Assembly: GCA_935421215.2 (NCBI GenBank)
Contig: OW285238.1
Span: 31,959,678-32,023,677 of the forward strand
Origin: Melolontha melolontha
Taxonomy: Eukaryota > Arthropoda > Insecta > Coleoptera > Scarabaeidae
Length of the DNA stretch: 64,000 bases
Direction: 5' to 3'
In this document: in pieces, positions 21,976 to 32,292 of the stretch
Position numbering within the stretch: the first letter of the stretch is position 1
How the letters are laid out: each line of letters starts with the position of its first letter
Position numbers and translations under genes: made by a program
The notes under the pieces: generated by a model
Database searches by the model: none
The model's input: only the letters and a program-made list of their open reading frames with translations
What the model was told of the DNA's origin: nothing

Positions 21976-23701
21976 TGTAACGGTCCCCTAACTAATGAGC
22001 GTATTAAAAGCTGATATTTAAAAATTTAAATAAACTGGAATGATTATTTAGAAAATGTGCATTATAAATTTCTATTATTCAAATACGTTATCAAATATAA
22101 CATATAGATGGAGTTGAATGATGTTACAATAATTATTTGGGCACAATGCAAAAACGCATACTTGCACATAACAACATATACTTAACCTTAAAAACAGCTG
22201 TTCAGATGTACATAAAACTTCTTATAAGTGTTTTGAGTGGGCGTAATGTTTAGTGTTTTGTGGTTCCGGCTAGTCAATTGAACAATATAAACTCTTGTTA
22301 TGGGACATAATTAAGTGCCCCTTAATATAGTAAGTTCGGTGACACCATATCGAACACTTACAATATCGGCTAATGGCCATGCAACAGACAAATAGAATTT
22401 ATTTATTCTTAAAACTATAAAATAAAACGATCGAGATATGGATTAATGATTAACAACTTTAATGAAATGAATGCCAAATTAACAGGTAAGTGAGATATAC
22501 ATTAACATTATGATCAATAAATATCTAACATGTCACGTGATGAAATTAATATGGCGATTAAACTAGGTTAATAAAAATAAACAAACTTAGTATGACATGA
22601 ATAAAATTATTATGAGTGAAATCTATGATACATCTTAAAATATCAACAAGATTAAAATTAAAATTGAATTGAAATTGAACTTTAACTTGTATTCTTCGTA
22701 ACAGTAATATAAATATCTCAATCTATTAAAAATAATATAAGTAATTATTACTCAATGAATCATAGAAATATGATATTTTATTTGTGCATGATGAATTAAT
22801 TATTCGTTTTCTTAAAAATTCGTAGGTATTTTAAATAATACTTAAGTGAATCAGGATAGGATTTAAGGTGTTTGGAATCTGCAAAACAGGTCCATAAAAG
22901 TGGGTCTGCGTCTTGCGGCAATCTGTTGGCGTCACCTTAGCTGTAGTCCGGTCCAATCGGCCAAGCTTCGTGGTGAAATTCAATTGCTGTTTATCAGGAC
23001 CCCGGTCACCTTCTGGACTTGTAAAATAGGTCAAACTGGAGCTGGATATATAGGTAAGATTTTTACTAGAGTAGACGTATGGTTTTATTAGTATTATTAA
23101 TGTTTTTTCATTTAATTTTTAGAGAAGCACTTCAAATACGTCGAGATGTTTTTAATGGCGGACTTCTAGTTACGCTAACTATCTTTTTTTTCTCATCCCT
23201 CATCCTGATTCGTCTAATTGTATGTATCATTTTAATCGCGGTGTTTTATAATAATTAAAATGACAATTTAAACATTTTGAAAATACATATACTTAATATT
23301 AATTATTTAGTTTATTTTAGTGAATATATATTTCATGCTTGAATAATAATTATTGTAATTAAAGCTAATTTTATTGTGGGAAACATTCCCGCGATAACCT
23401 TTTTAAATATAAGTACAGTTTTGCCTAAATTTATGGCGTCTATAATTATTAATCAATTAAGTTGAAATATCATTAGAAAAATATAATATCGAAATGAAAT
23501 GACTGATACAAATTAAAAGATACAAATAAATAAATGTGAAATTAAATTTAAAACCATTAATTACGCGAATTCAACTTTATTGATTTTTCATATGAAGAAT
23601 TCAAGTTCTAAACTTCTAAATTATCCTAGAACTTACATATATACATTTAAATACAATCTTTTGTCCACTGAGGCATTCTTATGGATAGGCTTGCCCTATA
23701 T

Positions 23702-23703
<2 letters not shown>
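21976..23703 (-). repeat. 5' LTR of the gag-only element
   Basis: 1,728 bp, the same length as the 3' LTR and differing at only the few positions noted for the element. Contains promoter and polyadenylation functions by definition of an LTR; I did not pin down a TATA box. Confidence 0.93.

Positions 23704-23740
<37 letters not shown>
23704..23740. repeat. (TA)n microsatellite, LTR element target
   Basis: TA repeats immediately after the LTR; continuation of the tract seen before 16314. Confidence 0.9.
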
Positions 23741-23745
<5 letters not shown>

Positions 23746-24003
23746 AACTTAATAAGTCGGCGATTAAAGGTCTGGTTTATTACTTCAAAGTATATATATT
23801 TAAAGCAACCCTACATGTTTCGGCAATGATGCCTTTGTCAAGGATATAAAAAATATATCGACATATATTTTTTATATCCTTGACAAAGGCACCATTGCCG
23901 AAACATGTAGGGTTGTTTTAAATATATATACTTTGAAGTAATAAACCAGACCTTTAATCGCCGACTTATTAAGTTTACCATATCATACCAAGGTCACGAA
24001 AAT
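23741..24003. repeat. Palindrome P5 with hammerhead-like arms
   Basis: Same family as P1-P4, on the other side of the LTR insertion. Arms 23741-23859 and 23864-23981, with tail 'CATACCAAGGTCACGAA' on the right. The right-arm fold (about 23876-23913) has stem I AUCC/GGGU, core UUGACAA, stem II GGCA-CCAU-UGCC, GAAAC, stem III ACAUGU, cleavage position A at 23909. A (TA)n tract follows at 24005-24019. Confidence 0.8.
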
Positions 24004-24019
24004 ATTATATATATATATA

Positions 24020-25495
24020 CAGTATAACAACTTGAACTACGAAAGCCTATTGATAGGAGAGGGTGGTGGGAGGTAAAATTAAATGTATTCATTTAGCTTA
24101 TTTAGCTACTAATAATATGTTTTTTAATATAAACGTGTAGTTTGTTAAATTAAGTTTATATTATGGGAAAACTGAAATTGTATTGCATACTAATTGCAAC
24201 TAAAGAACCGTCAAATAAAAAATAAGTCCAACAAAATAAAATTTATTATCATAATACTACTTTAATATATATACTTTTAATTAATTACGTGTTCGAATCG
24301 TGCACCTTGAATTACTAAACAATACACTACCCGATCATAAAAACCACGTCTAACATTTGCCAGCATATCGGGCGTAATCGATGCTAAGAAATTTCTTATT
24401 TTTTGACATAGCTCATCTAAATTATTTGACCGTTGATGTTCGAAACCGTAAATTTTTGACTTTAGATACCCCCACAAGAAAAAATCATTAGGGGACAAAT
24501 CTGGTGATCTGGCCGGCCATTCAATTGTACCGCCTAGAGAAATAATTCTATTTCCAAAGGTATTTCTTAAGAATTGACGCACAATTGCACTGTTATGTGC
24601 AGGACATCCGTCTTGCTGATACCAAATACTTCCTATTTCAATATTGAGTATGTTCTGGATAAAAGGAATAATGTCATATTGCAGCAATTGTAAATATTTT
24701 TGTGAATTTAACACGCCGTTTATAAAAAATGGACCAATTATATTGTCCCCTAACATTCCAATCCAAACATTCAATTTCTGTGGGTATTGTGTATGAGCTG
24801 TATACGATTTATGTTTATTGTCTTTTGACCAATACCTTATTAACATAGGATTATGTCGACCGTGTAAAATAAATGAAGATTCGTCAGTAAAGAGAATATT
24901 AGAAATAAAATTTTCATCCACACCATATTTCTCAATTATATCCAAACAGAACTGAACTCGGTTACAATGATCTCCAGGAAATATTTCATTTACTTTTTGT
25001 ACATGATACGAACGGTATTTATTCTTCTTTAATACTTTTCTAACAGTTTCACGGGAGACATCGACACTTTCACTAATTTGGCCTAGCGTTTGGTATTCAT
25101 TTTCTTCAACAGTAGCGCATATCATGATATCCCGATCCGCATTATCATGTGCGGGCTTTTTATGTAAAGAGGGAGAGACACATCCGTATTTTTCAAAATT
25201 TTTCTTAATTCGATGAATTGTATTTAAACATGGAACAGGACGATTAATGAAGGTAGTTCTCCAAATATTTACAATTGATGAAAGTGTGTGACCTCCATAA
25301 AACCACTTTATAATTTGCACTTTTTCATTAATTGTGTATTCCATTAGGATAAAGTTTGATGGTTCGCTAAAGTATTTCACATAACCACTGACATTCCTGT
25401 CATAGAAAAAGTTGACAATACTAAAATGGATACATTTAATTTTACCTCCCACTACCGTGCCCTATTAATAGGCTTTCGTAGTTCAAGTTGTTTTA

Positions 25496-25498
<3 letters not shown>
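24020..25498 (-). mobile_element. Mariner-type DNA transposon, apparently intact (DD41D)
   Basis: 1,479 bp flanked by TA on both sides (24018-24019 and 25499-25500). Terminal inverted repeats of about 70 bp begin CAGTAAAACAACTTGAACTA on the right strand, and the left copy differs by few bases. Encloses one uninterrupted transposase gene on the minus strand. It sits in a (TA)n tract next to palindrome P5. Both ends and an open transposase make this the best candidate for a live autonomous element in the window. Confidence 0.9.
24277..25344 (-). CDS. Tc1/mariner-superfamily transposase, DD41D type
   Basis: 355 codons without interruption if translation starts at the ATG at 25342-25344 ('MEYTINEKVQIIKWFY'). 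That start is chosen because family members begin with Met-x-Tyr-Thr-x-x-Glu-Lys; an upstream in-frame ATG (25452) lies inside the terminal repeat. N-terminal paired-type helix-turn-helix (about residues 1-115, with 'GQISESVDVSRETVRKVLKK'). The DDE/D nuclease core has its first Asp in 'ILFTDESSF', the second in 'WYQQDGCPAHN', and the third in 'WPARSPDLSPNDFFLWGYLK', with 41 residues between the second and third Asp. It cuts and pastes the element at TA sites in the nucleus. The C-terminus ends normally. No frameshift seen. Confidence 0.9.
   Translation of the reverse strand: MEYTINEKVQIIKWFYGGHTLSSIVNIWRTTFINRPVPCLNTIHRIKKNFEKYGCVSPSLHKKPAHDNADRDIMICATVEENEYQTLGQISESVDVSRETVRKVLKKNKYRSYHVQKVNEIFPGDHCNRVQFCLDIIEKYGVDENFISNILFTDESSFILHGRHNPMLIRYWSKDNKHKSYTAHTQYPQKLNVWIGMLGDNIIGPFFINGVLNSQKYLQLLQYDIIPFIQNILNIEIGSIWYQQDGCPAHNSAIVRQFLRNTFGNRIISLGGTIEWPARSPDLSPNDFFLWGYLKSKIYGFEHQRSNNLDELCQKIRNFLASITPDMLANVRRGFYDRVVYCLVIQGARFEHVIN

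Positions 25499-25537
<39 letters not shown>
25499..25537. repeat. (TA)n microsatellite
   Basis: TA repeats following the mariner insertion. Confidence 0.95.
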
Positions 25538-25539
<2 letters not shown>

Positions 25540-25577
25540 TATTCAGAATTGAATAGGCTGCCTAAATATTCAATAAT

Positions 25578-25755
25578 ATAGAGGGTTTTCAACCAAAAAA
25601 AATCATTAGATCATCTTTTGTTTTTCAACTGATAGCACTTAGTTTCACAGGATCGGAAAGAGGGCAAAAAATAGTATCAGATACGTTTTGATTTTTTTGA
25701 AATGTGATACTGTGAACGACAATATTGACTGTACAATGAAAAACCAACCCCTCTG
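25578..25755. mobile_element. Small non-coding insertion with 12-bp direct repeats
   Basis: 178 bp bounded by a perfect 12-bp direct repeat (25566-25577 and 25756-25767). The ends are weakly inverted ('AGAGGGTTTTCAACC' on the left against AGAGGGGTTGGTTTTTC from the right). No coding capacity. The type of element is unknown. Confidence 0.5.
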
Positions 25756-26094
25756 TATATTCAATAATCTACAATAATTTAGGCTGATGGTAAATGATAC
25801 CCGAACTTAATCGTGATACTAGCTAAAATATACATGAATGAGTAATGTTTTCTTGCATGTATTAAATGATTAGTCTAAGCTTTACGTTACGTGGAATCAC
25901 AATTTTACTCTTGTATTCTTGCCTTTTCATACCAAATAATTCAATTATTCAGGAAATTTAAATCTTGCAAAAGGTCTTGTGAAAATACACCGAGTACATG
26001 ACCAAAACTTTAAAATTTGTACCCGAAGCATTCAGAAGAGTTTAGAAAAATTAACACGCCGAAATGGACCTTAAAAACAGATATGTTCACGGGA

Positions 26095-26345
26095 TGTGTT
26101 ATAACTAAAGTAGGTTATTAAGTATGTATATAGATTAGTAAGTAAGTAGAAATGATATGTATGATAAAGATAAAGGAGAGTGAGTAAGTCTTGCAAATCT
26201 AATCTGTAACTTGTAATGATATTGATATGTATTTATTAAATATTATTTTATATTGTTCCCGAGTTTGTTATTTATTCTATCAATAAAATCGAACTCTAAT
26301 GAGTACGCCTCGGAAACGAAGCTATAACGAGTCTCAGCGACATCA
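26095..26345 (+). repeat. Possible LTR end with adjacent primer-binding-like sequence
   Basis: A stretch starting TGTGTTATAAC, containing an AATAAA signal near 26284, and ending ...GACATCACA directly before TGGCGATCCC, which resembles the TGG-start of an LTR-element primer-binding site. I did not find a second copy in the window, so this is only suggestive. Confidence 0.3.
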
Positions 26346-27242
26346 CATGGCGATCCCTCCAGCCACTTCTGACGTCACAGATGCCTAGAATATTAATTAA
26401 GCTACGGAAAAAGCAAATTTAAATTTAATAAAAGTCCAGAAAAGCGTTCGAAGGATTTGTATTAAAAAATTACACCTGAGTCTATTATTTTGATCCATAG
26501 TGAAAGGTACATTGTTTTTTCTGCTGACTGACATGCGTGAATACCATCACAAGTTGATACTATGTCAATCTTATGCCCAGTTATTGAAAAAAGTAAACAA
26601 AGAAAAATGTGGAAAAGTCGAGACGAGGTTTGGAACCTATTCTCTAGATATAATCCACAGCGATTATTTCTATTTACTAAGCTGAAGAAACATTCAAAGC
26701 CACTAAAGTAAGATAAGAAAATGATTTTTTTTCTACTCTAAAGACCTTCGGCACGCGAAATTTACTTGTAGTACAATTTTCTTGAGGGTTTCCTCGTATT
26801 GTCCCAATTTCACTCAACGTTTCGCTGTCCAAGATCAGGTCTCCTCGTTGTCGCTTTTCTTTAAACCATATGGCGTTGGTTCACTGGGGTGTGACCGTCT
26901 TGCTCCCTTGGTCGTGACGGATTCTCGTAGTAGATTCTTCCATGTGATACTAGTCTATAGCCGTTCTCGTGGTTAAATTAGGACATTTTTCTATTTCAAT
27001 AGCTTCTCTCTAATAATTTTTCGATGGTAATTCTTCATTGTAGCTAATACTTCTGCTTCTTGTGTACATCTTCTCCGTAATATATATATATATATATATT
27101 ACGCAACCGCTGATTGTCGAATTCTTTTTCTTCGTGTGTTGCTCTGATCTTTCTGTTTCTTCGACGCAGCTCTTCCCATGTTCATATATTAACTTATAGA
27201 CTCCTTTAATTCGTGGCAGAATGACAAGGAAGAGAATCGATC

Positions 27243-27290
27243 TGATAGCAGAGCCTGAAGAAACTGGCAGTATGGCCAGCGTAACGTCTA
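27243..27290 (+). other. Degenerate hammerhead-like motif
   Basis: CUGAAGA box, 5-bp stem II CUGGC-AGUAUG-GCCAG, then GUAAC where GAAAC is expected (A14 to U). Stem I is not convincing. Likely decayed. Confidence 0.3.
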
Positions 27291-29861
27291 GCGAAATTAC
27301 GATAACAAGGCAAAACCCGCAAGAAAATTATATTTCAAAGCGACTACAGCCGTGAAGGCCTACGGAATTTTAACACGAAATTTATATTTGCTAGGAGATT
27401 ATATGCAAAAGCAAAATTGTTTAAGACAAGCCATTTGTTTCTTTCTGGGTAGGTAGGGGACAATAATTCCTGAATTCCTGGTAGCTTTTAGTCAAGTCGG
27501 TACGTTTTCCTGTTTTGCACATATATTCTAAAGTTATATTCCTATTTACTAGAATAATTATTACTTAATAACATTTTATAGCACGTAAAGTTAGTAGAAA
27601 AAGTTTTTCGAACTAAATTACTAAAAGGCGTTGTCTCAGAATAAAATATATCCGTAGCAAACACTATTAAAACTCTTCAGATAAAGTGTGCTTCAATGTA
27701 ATTGTATTTTGCTTTGCTCCATATTAAATATTTACAAGGTACAGACCGAGTTTCGCCATTTCAACGATTAACAAGAAATGAAACTGCAGTTTGCAATTTG
27801 TGATTACCTCTTCACTTTCTTCCAGTTCTTCGCTTTGTCTATTTACTTTTATCATTCCGTTTACTCTTTTTTTTTTAGAAGCGCTCTGCTGAACAGATTA
27901 TTGCGCAAACTTACATTATCGAATTTCAAGTTTTCGAAATGGTCAATAATATAAAATATAAAACTAAATAAAAGATAGAAAAAAGGTTTTAAGGATAAGT
28001 TTAATATTAACGAATTTGATTATGAAATAGTTTCTCAGCTCTACAGAACATTGTAGGTACAAACGTTATATTTTGATATAATGCTCAAAAAATGGTAAAT
28101 TATAAGTCAATATAACATTTTATTATGAACCCTTTTATTTAAACAGAATTGTGACAGAAAAAAACTTCTTGAGATTTCAGATATTTTTTTTTTAAACATG
28201 TAGCTTGTGACCAAATATCTTGACTCGCAGGAAAGGGGAATGCTTGACTGATTATTTTAACTCGAACAGGATGAGGTGCCTGTCATTTATTTGTAAAATT
28301 AGCATAAGCTTTTCATGCTTCAATTTACTTTGAATTATGATTATTTCTAAGATTTTCTGCGTGACAATGTTGCGAAAACAACATATTTCTGTGATGTTTT
28401 ATTGAACTTTTCGTAACATTGTTTTCTTTGAGAAAAAAGTTATTAACTCATATTTTAGTTTATAATATTCTTAACACTCAATTCAAAATTACTTATTTCG
28501 ATTTAGTTTATGTCAAAATTGGAAGTCATTTTAATCATCTTTGCCTTTTTGGTTATTATTTGAGTTTCTTGCTTTTTCTGTTATGGAATCAATTTTTTGC
28601 TTAACAATATTTATGTTTACAAGTAAATGAGCTATCTAATTAAGTTTCTTAAACAATTGGAGGATAATAGTTTAATGACAGTATCAGGGTTTAAATATTA
28701 TTCATGTTATTTTATATTAGGTCTGGTATATAAAAGATTTTATTACCTACTACGGAATCAGATAGTGAGAGAAAGCTTGTTAAATCTGTTCTTATTAAGT
28801 TAGTTACCCGCCATGATCCAAGTGAGCCTAAGTAGAAATACTACGGTAAGGTAAATACAAGCGGAGGTGGCCGCACTACATCATTGTGTTGAAGAAATTA
28901 ATTGACAAGGGAGAACGAATCGCACCGTGTCCATCTTCTTCGACAGCCAACCAATGCTAAAGGCATTAATTTCAGTTAAGTCTAAACTTATATGGGATTA
29001 TGTGTGTGCCCTAAATGAGCTTAGTGATAACTAGGAACTGGCATTAGTCTCAGTCCCAGGGCACGAGGACCATAGGTCCCAAGAAAAGCGGGTGAATTGG
29101 ACAGGCCTGATCTACAGCCTTCATAGGATCGAAGCCCTCGTTTAGAATTGCAAAAACTATTATGGAAATGTGGACTGGAAAAAGTGGTAAAACTCCCCAA
29201 GTTATATGATTACATGCAAAATAGTTTTCTAGTGAAAATATTTCCAAGTTAATTACGGACATAATGAATAGAGGCAGAAAGAATAATGTTTTTTGCGGTG
29301 GTAATAAACTTTGCTTACTTGTAGTAGTTTGAATACTATCAGAATTATCTTATCTTAGCATTAAGAGACACCAGTTTCATTGTAACAGTATTAATATCAT
29401 ATCAAGATACATTAGTCTCATTTAATTCATTCATTAGTCTCAGAATTTAAAAAGTTTAAGAATAAGATTTGTGAGGCTTGCTTTAGTAAAATGGGCTTAA
29501 AAGTGTTTTTAGTACATAAATAATATACTGAAAAACATCTAAATTTCAATGTAACTGCCACCAACTTAAAGAAAGCTTATATGAAAGTTATGTCCTGTGA
29601 GCCATTGGTCAACATTACATGTTCCATGTTCGCCCACAGCTCACGGAATTGGTGGCAGATACAACTTGTTTCAAAAAGAATGAATTTCTCCAATAAATTA
29701 TGATGATCTGCATTCTTTAAATGAGGATAAAGATTAAATGGTATGAGAGTTATCTCCCTTTCACTGTCAAAATTTATCATAGAGAGACATGGTGATAAAA
29801 TTAATAACAAGTACAATTTGATTTAAAAAAGGTATATAACCCCTAACTACAATTATTAGCC

Positions 29862-29915
29862 GTATCCTAAGTACGTATTTCGACAACTAAGTTGTCATAA
29901 TCAGTAGGTAAAAAC
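29862..29915 (-). other. Degenerate hammerhead-like motif
   Basis: Minus strand: CUGAUUA (G8 to U), perfect 6-bp stem II GACAAC-UUA-GUUGUC, GAAA, then UACGUA. The lost G8 makes activity unlikely. Confidence 0.3.
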
Positions 29916-31194
29916 TACTAATTAAAAGTCGCACATGGGGCACAGTAAAGTAAGAAAAACGCTTCCGCACAACTACTATACACTGCAACCCTGTAAAGAC
30001 TACAATTTGATCATTAATTTATTTAAATAAGAAAATTTTAAAGATGGATAGTAATCAAACAACCAAGGTAAATAACGAATTTATAGACATTTTAGTTATT
30101 ATAATTTGGAACAAGTGTTCAAAATGGTCACCCTCCTGTTCAATGCATAATGCAATACGACCTTTCATTTTGTCAAAAACATTCTGCAATACATTTAGTG
30201 TTATTTAATAACATTTAATTGCAATTCTATTCATCAAGTCGTTAAAGTTATTCATTCTTGTCTTGTCATTTTTCTGCAATCCGCAAAAATAGCAAAATCT
30301 AACGGAGTAAGATCTGGTGACCTTGCTGGCCAAACACCTCTACTTATAACTCGACGAGGGAAGTAAACTTCTAAAAGCGCTAAATTTTCACGAGATGTAT
30401 GTGCAGTAGCCCCATCTTGCTGGAAGTAACCCCCATTTAGTTCGCGTCGTTGCACCTGAGTTCTAAATGGTGTTAATAACTTTTCTCTGTATCGTTGGCT
30501 ATTAATGCTATTGTGAAAAAATATTCATCCTATTTTTCTACGACGAGATACAGCTAACCATACTCGATCATGAATTTCGTCATTATTTAAAGTTTCTTGA
30601 AAGAAGTTGCAATAATTAAGCCTACTAGCCTGATCTCTAGGTAAGATCTGTTGAACAATCGATAGTTTGTATGGATATACAGGCTGATTCATTTTCGGCC
30701 TCACCATGGGGATCTCGCTTATTATTGGAGATAGAGCATCGGTTTAAATTTGGCAAAGTTGTTAAATTTTCTGTTTGTTATAAATCCGTAAAGAAAATAG
30801 ACCTGTGACAAATGACCTTCGTTATTTAAAAAAAAACGCGAAACCCCATTTTTTTCTTTTACCTGTAGCACCGGCATTTGGCCTTGTAGAGAAAATATAA
30901 AAACACATCCTTGTGGCCATTTCTAAACCTCTATCCAGTGGCGTACTCTAAATTTTTATACGACGTTTCGTTTCTTTCTGGCCATCATCAACTATCTAAT
31001 TTCTCATAGGCGCCATATTGAATTTAGACATCTTCAGAAAGAGTTTTTTCTCTGATTTCAACCATATACCACATGCTGACTAAAGTTTTTGACATTAGGT
31101 TTTATTTGAAAGAATAAATTATAAGATTAAATATGGTAGCCATGGAATTTCAATCTGTCAAACATTTCATTTATTGTTCATTAATAATACAAAA

Positions 31195-32292
31195 ATGTCA
31201 TACACTAACGAAGAGAAACGAGATTATTCTTCGAACCGAAATTCAACAGTAGCGAGTACAAGATATCTACAATTATATCCAGAACGACAACAGCCTCATC
31301 GTACCGTTTTTCTAGATCTCGACAGAAATTTGATCGAGAATGGATCGTTTACTAAGCCGCGTAATGGTCAAGACAACAAGAATTTAAATGAAAATCGACA
31401 AGATATTTTACAAATGGTAAATTAAAAGCGTGTTTTCAAAGTTCATGTTAATCTTGTATTTTTATAGATAAATAATAATCCATCAATTTCTACACGCGAA
31501 GTAGCGTCAGAATTAAATTTGTGCCAGTCCAGAGTTTGGAGAACTTTACATAAAAGTAGGTTTAAACCATACAGGATCCATATTAGTCACTCTTTACTGC
31601 CTGGAGATAATTTGAGAAGGCTAGAATATTGTAATTGGTTAATGGGAAGGATAGAAAATGACGAAAATTTTTTAAGCAAAATCATCTGGTCAGATGAATC
31701 AAAATTTACAAATCCTGGAATGTTCAACAGAAATACGGAGCACTATTGGGCAGTACAAAATCTCCGACAAAACAGGGCTAGAAGACCACAACATCATTTT
31801 GGAATAAACGTTTGGATGGGTATTTTGGCAAATCGTCTCTTAGGACCAGTTATGTATGAAGAACATTTAAATGGAGAAAGATATTTAAACATTTTACGTA
31901 CATACGTATCTGACTATCTTGACGACAATATCCCATTAAAATGACAACATTTATGGTGGCAACAAGATGGCGCACCAGCACACAATGCTGCTGTTGTTAG
32001 AAATTTCTTAAATCAAGAGTTTGCAAACCGTTGGATTGGAAATAGGGGAGTTGTTGAATGGCCTGCGAGATCACCTGATTTAAGTCCGCTAGATTTTTTT
32101 TTATGGGGACATGTTAAAAATAATATTTATAAAGTAGATGCGCCACAAAACATTGAAGAATTACGAGACAGACTTCAGAATGCCTTCGATGCAGTTCCTA
32201 GAAGAACTATACAAAGGGCAGTACAAAATGCCAGAAGGCGTTCCCAATTGTGCATTACCGAAGATGGCCAGATAATTGAACATTTACTGTAA
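31195..32292 (+). pseudogene. DD41D mariner transposase with 51-bp intron and one stop
   Basis: Begins 'MSYTNEEKRD' at 31195. The first exon covers the start of the DNA-binding region, with 'YLQLYPERQQPHR'. A GT...AG intron at 31417-31467 (51 bp, between codons) joins it to exon 2, which starts 'INNNPSISTREVASELNL'. Catalytic landmarks: 'IIWSDESKF' (first Asp), 'WWQQDGAPAHN' (second), 'WPARSPDLSPLDFFLWG' (third; 41 residues between the second and third). Two defects are visible. One is an in-frame TGA at 31942-31944. The other is a 15-bp in-frame loss after 'KRD', recognised because the inverted repeat on the right keeps those bases. Otherwise the frame is open to the stop at 32290-32292. Confidence 0.85.
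31417..31467 (+). other. Short intron in mariner transposase
   Basis: Begins GTAAAT and ends TTTTTATAG; contains in-frame stops; removing it joins two in-phase transposase segments. The length (51 bp) fits minimal insect introns. Confidence 0.75.

Larger units (their letters stand above)
16314..23703 (-). mobile_element. Gag-only LTR retrotransposon (Ty3/Gypsy-like), recently inserted
   Basis: Complete element of 7,390 bp on the minus strand, bounded by two 1,728-bp LTRs that begin TG and end CA. A 4-bp direct repeat (ATAT) flanks it, inside a (TA)n tract. Internal region 18042-21975. Just inside the 5' LTR is a tRNA-Lys primer-binding site (21954-21971), and just before the 3' LTR a short purine tract (18042-18050). 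The interior encodes one Gag-like frame (19441-21543) and no protease, RT, RNase H or integrase; 18051-19440 is AT-rich and non-coding. I noticed two differences between the LTRs (16478/22140 and 16784/22446), which implies very recent insertion. It must have been mobilised by enzymes supplied in trans, as in non-autonomous gag-bearing LTR elements. Confidence 0.88.
25768..30250. other. Mostly unassigned AT-rich region
   Basis: No supported gene. It contains a possible solo LTR (26095-26345), a short (TA)n tract (27080-27100), and two degenerate hammerhead-like motifs (27243-27290 and 29862-29915). Short open frames such as 29050-29262 and 29577-29816 have no recognisable domain. Confidence 0.4.

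Noticed and set aside
29050..29262. Small membrane protein gene
   Set aside because: Hydrophobic residues reflect AT-rich sequence; no signal, motif or neighbour supports it.
30962..31000. Active hammerhead in the long mariner arms
   Set aside because: UUGAUGA and GAAACGUC are present, but stem II does not pair and stem I is not complementary; treated as degenerate at best.
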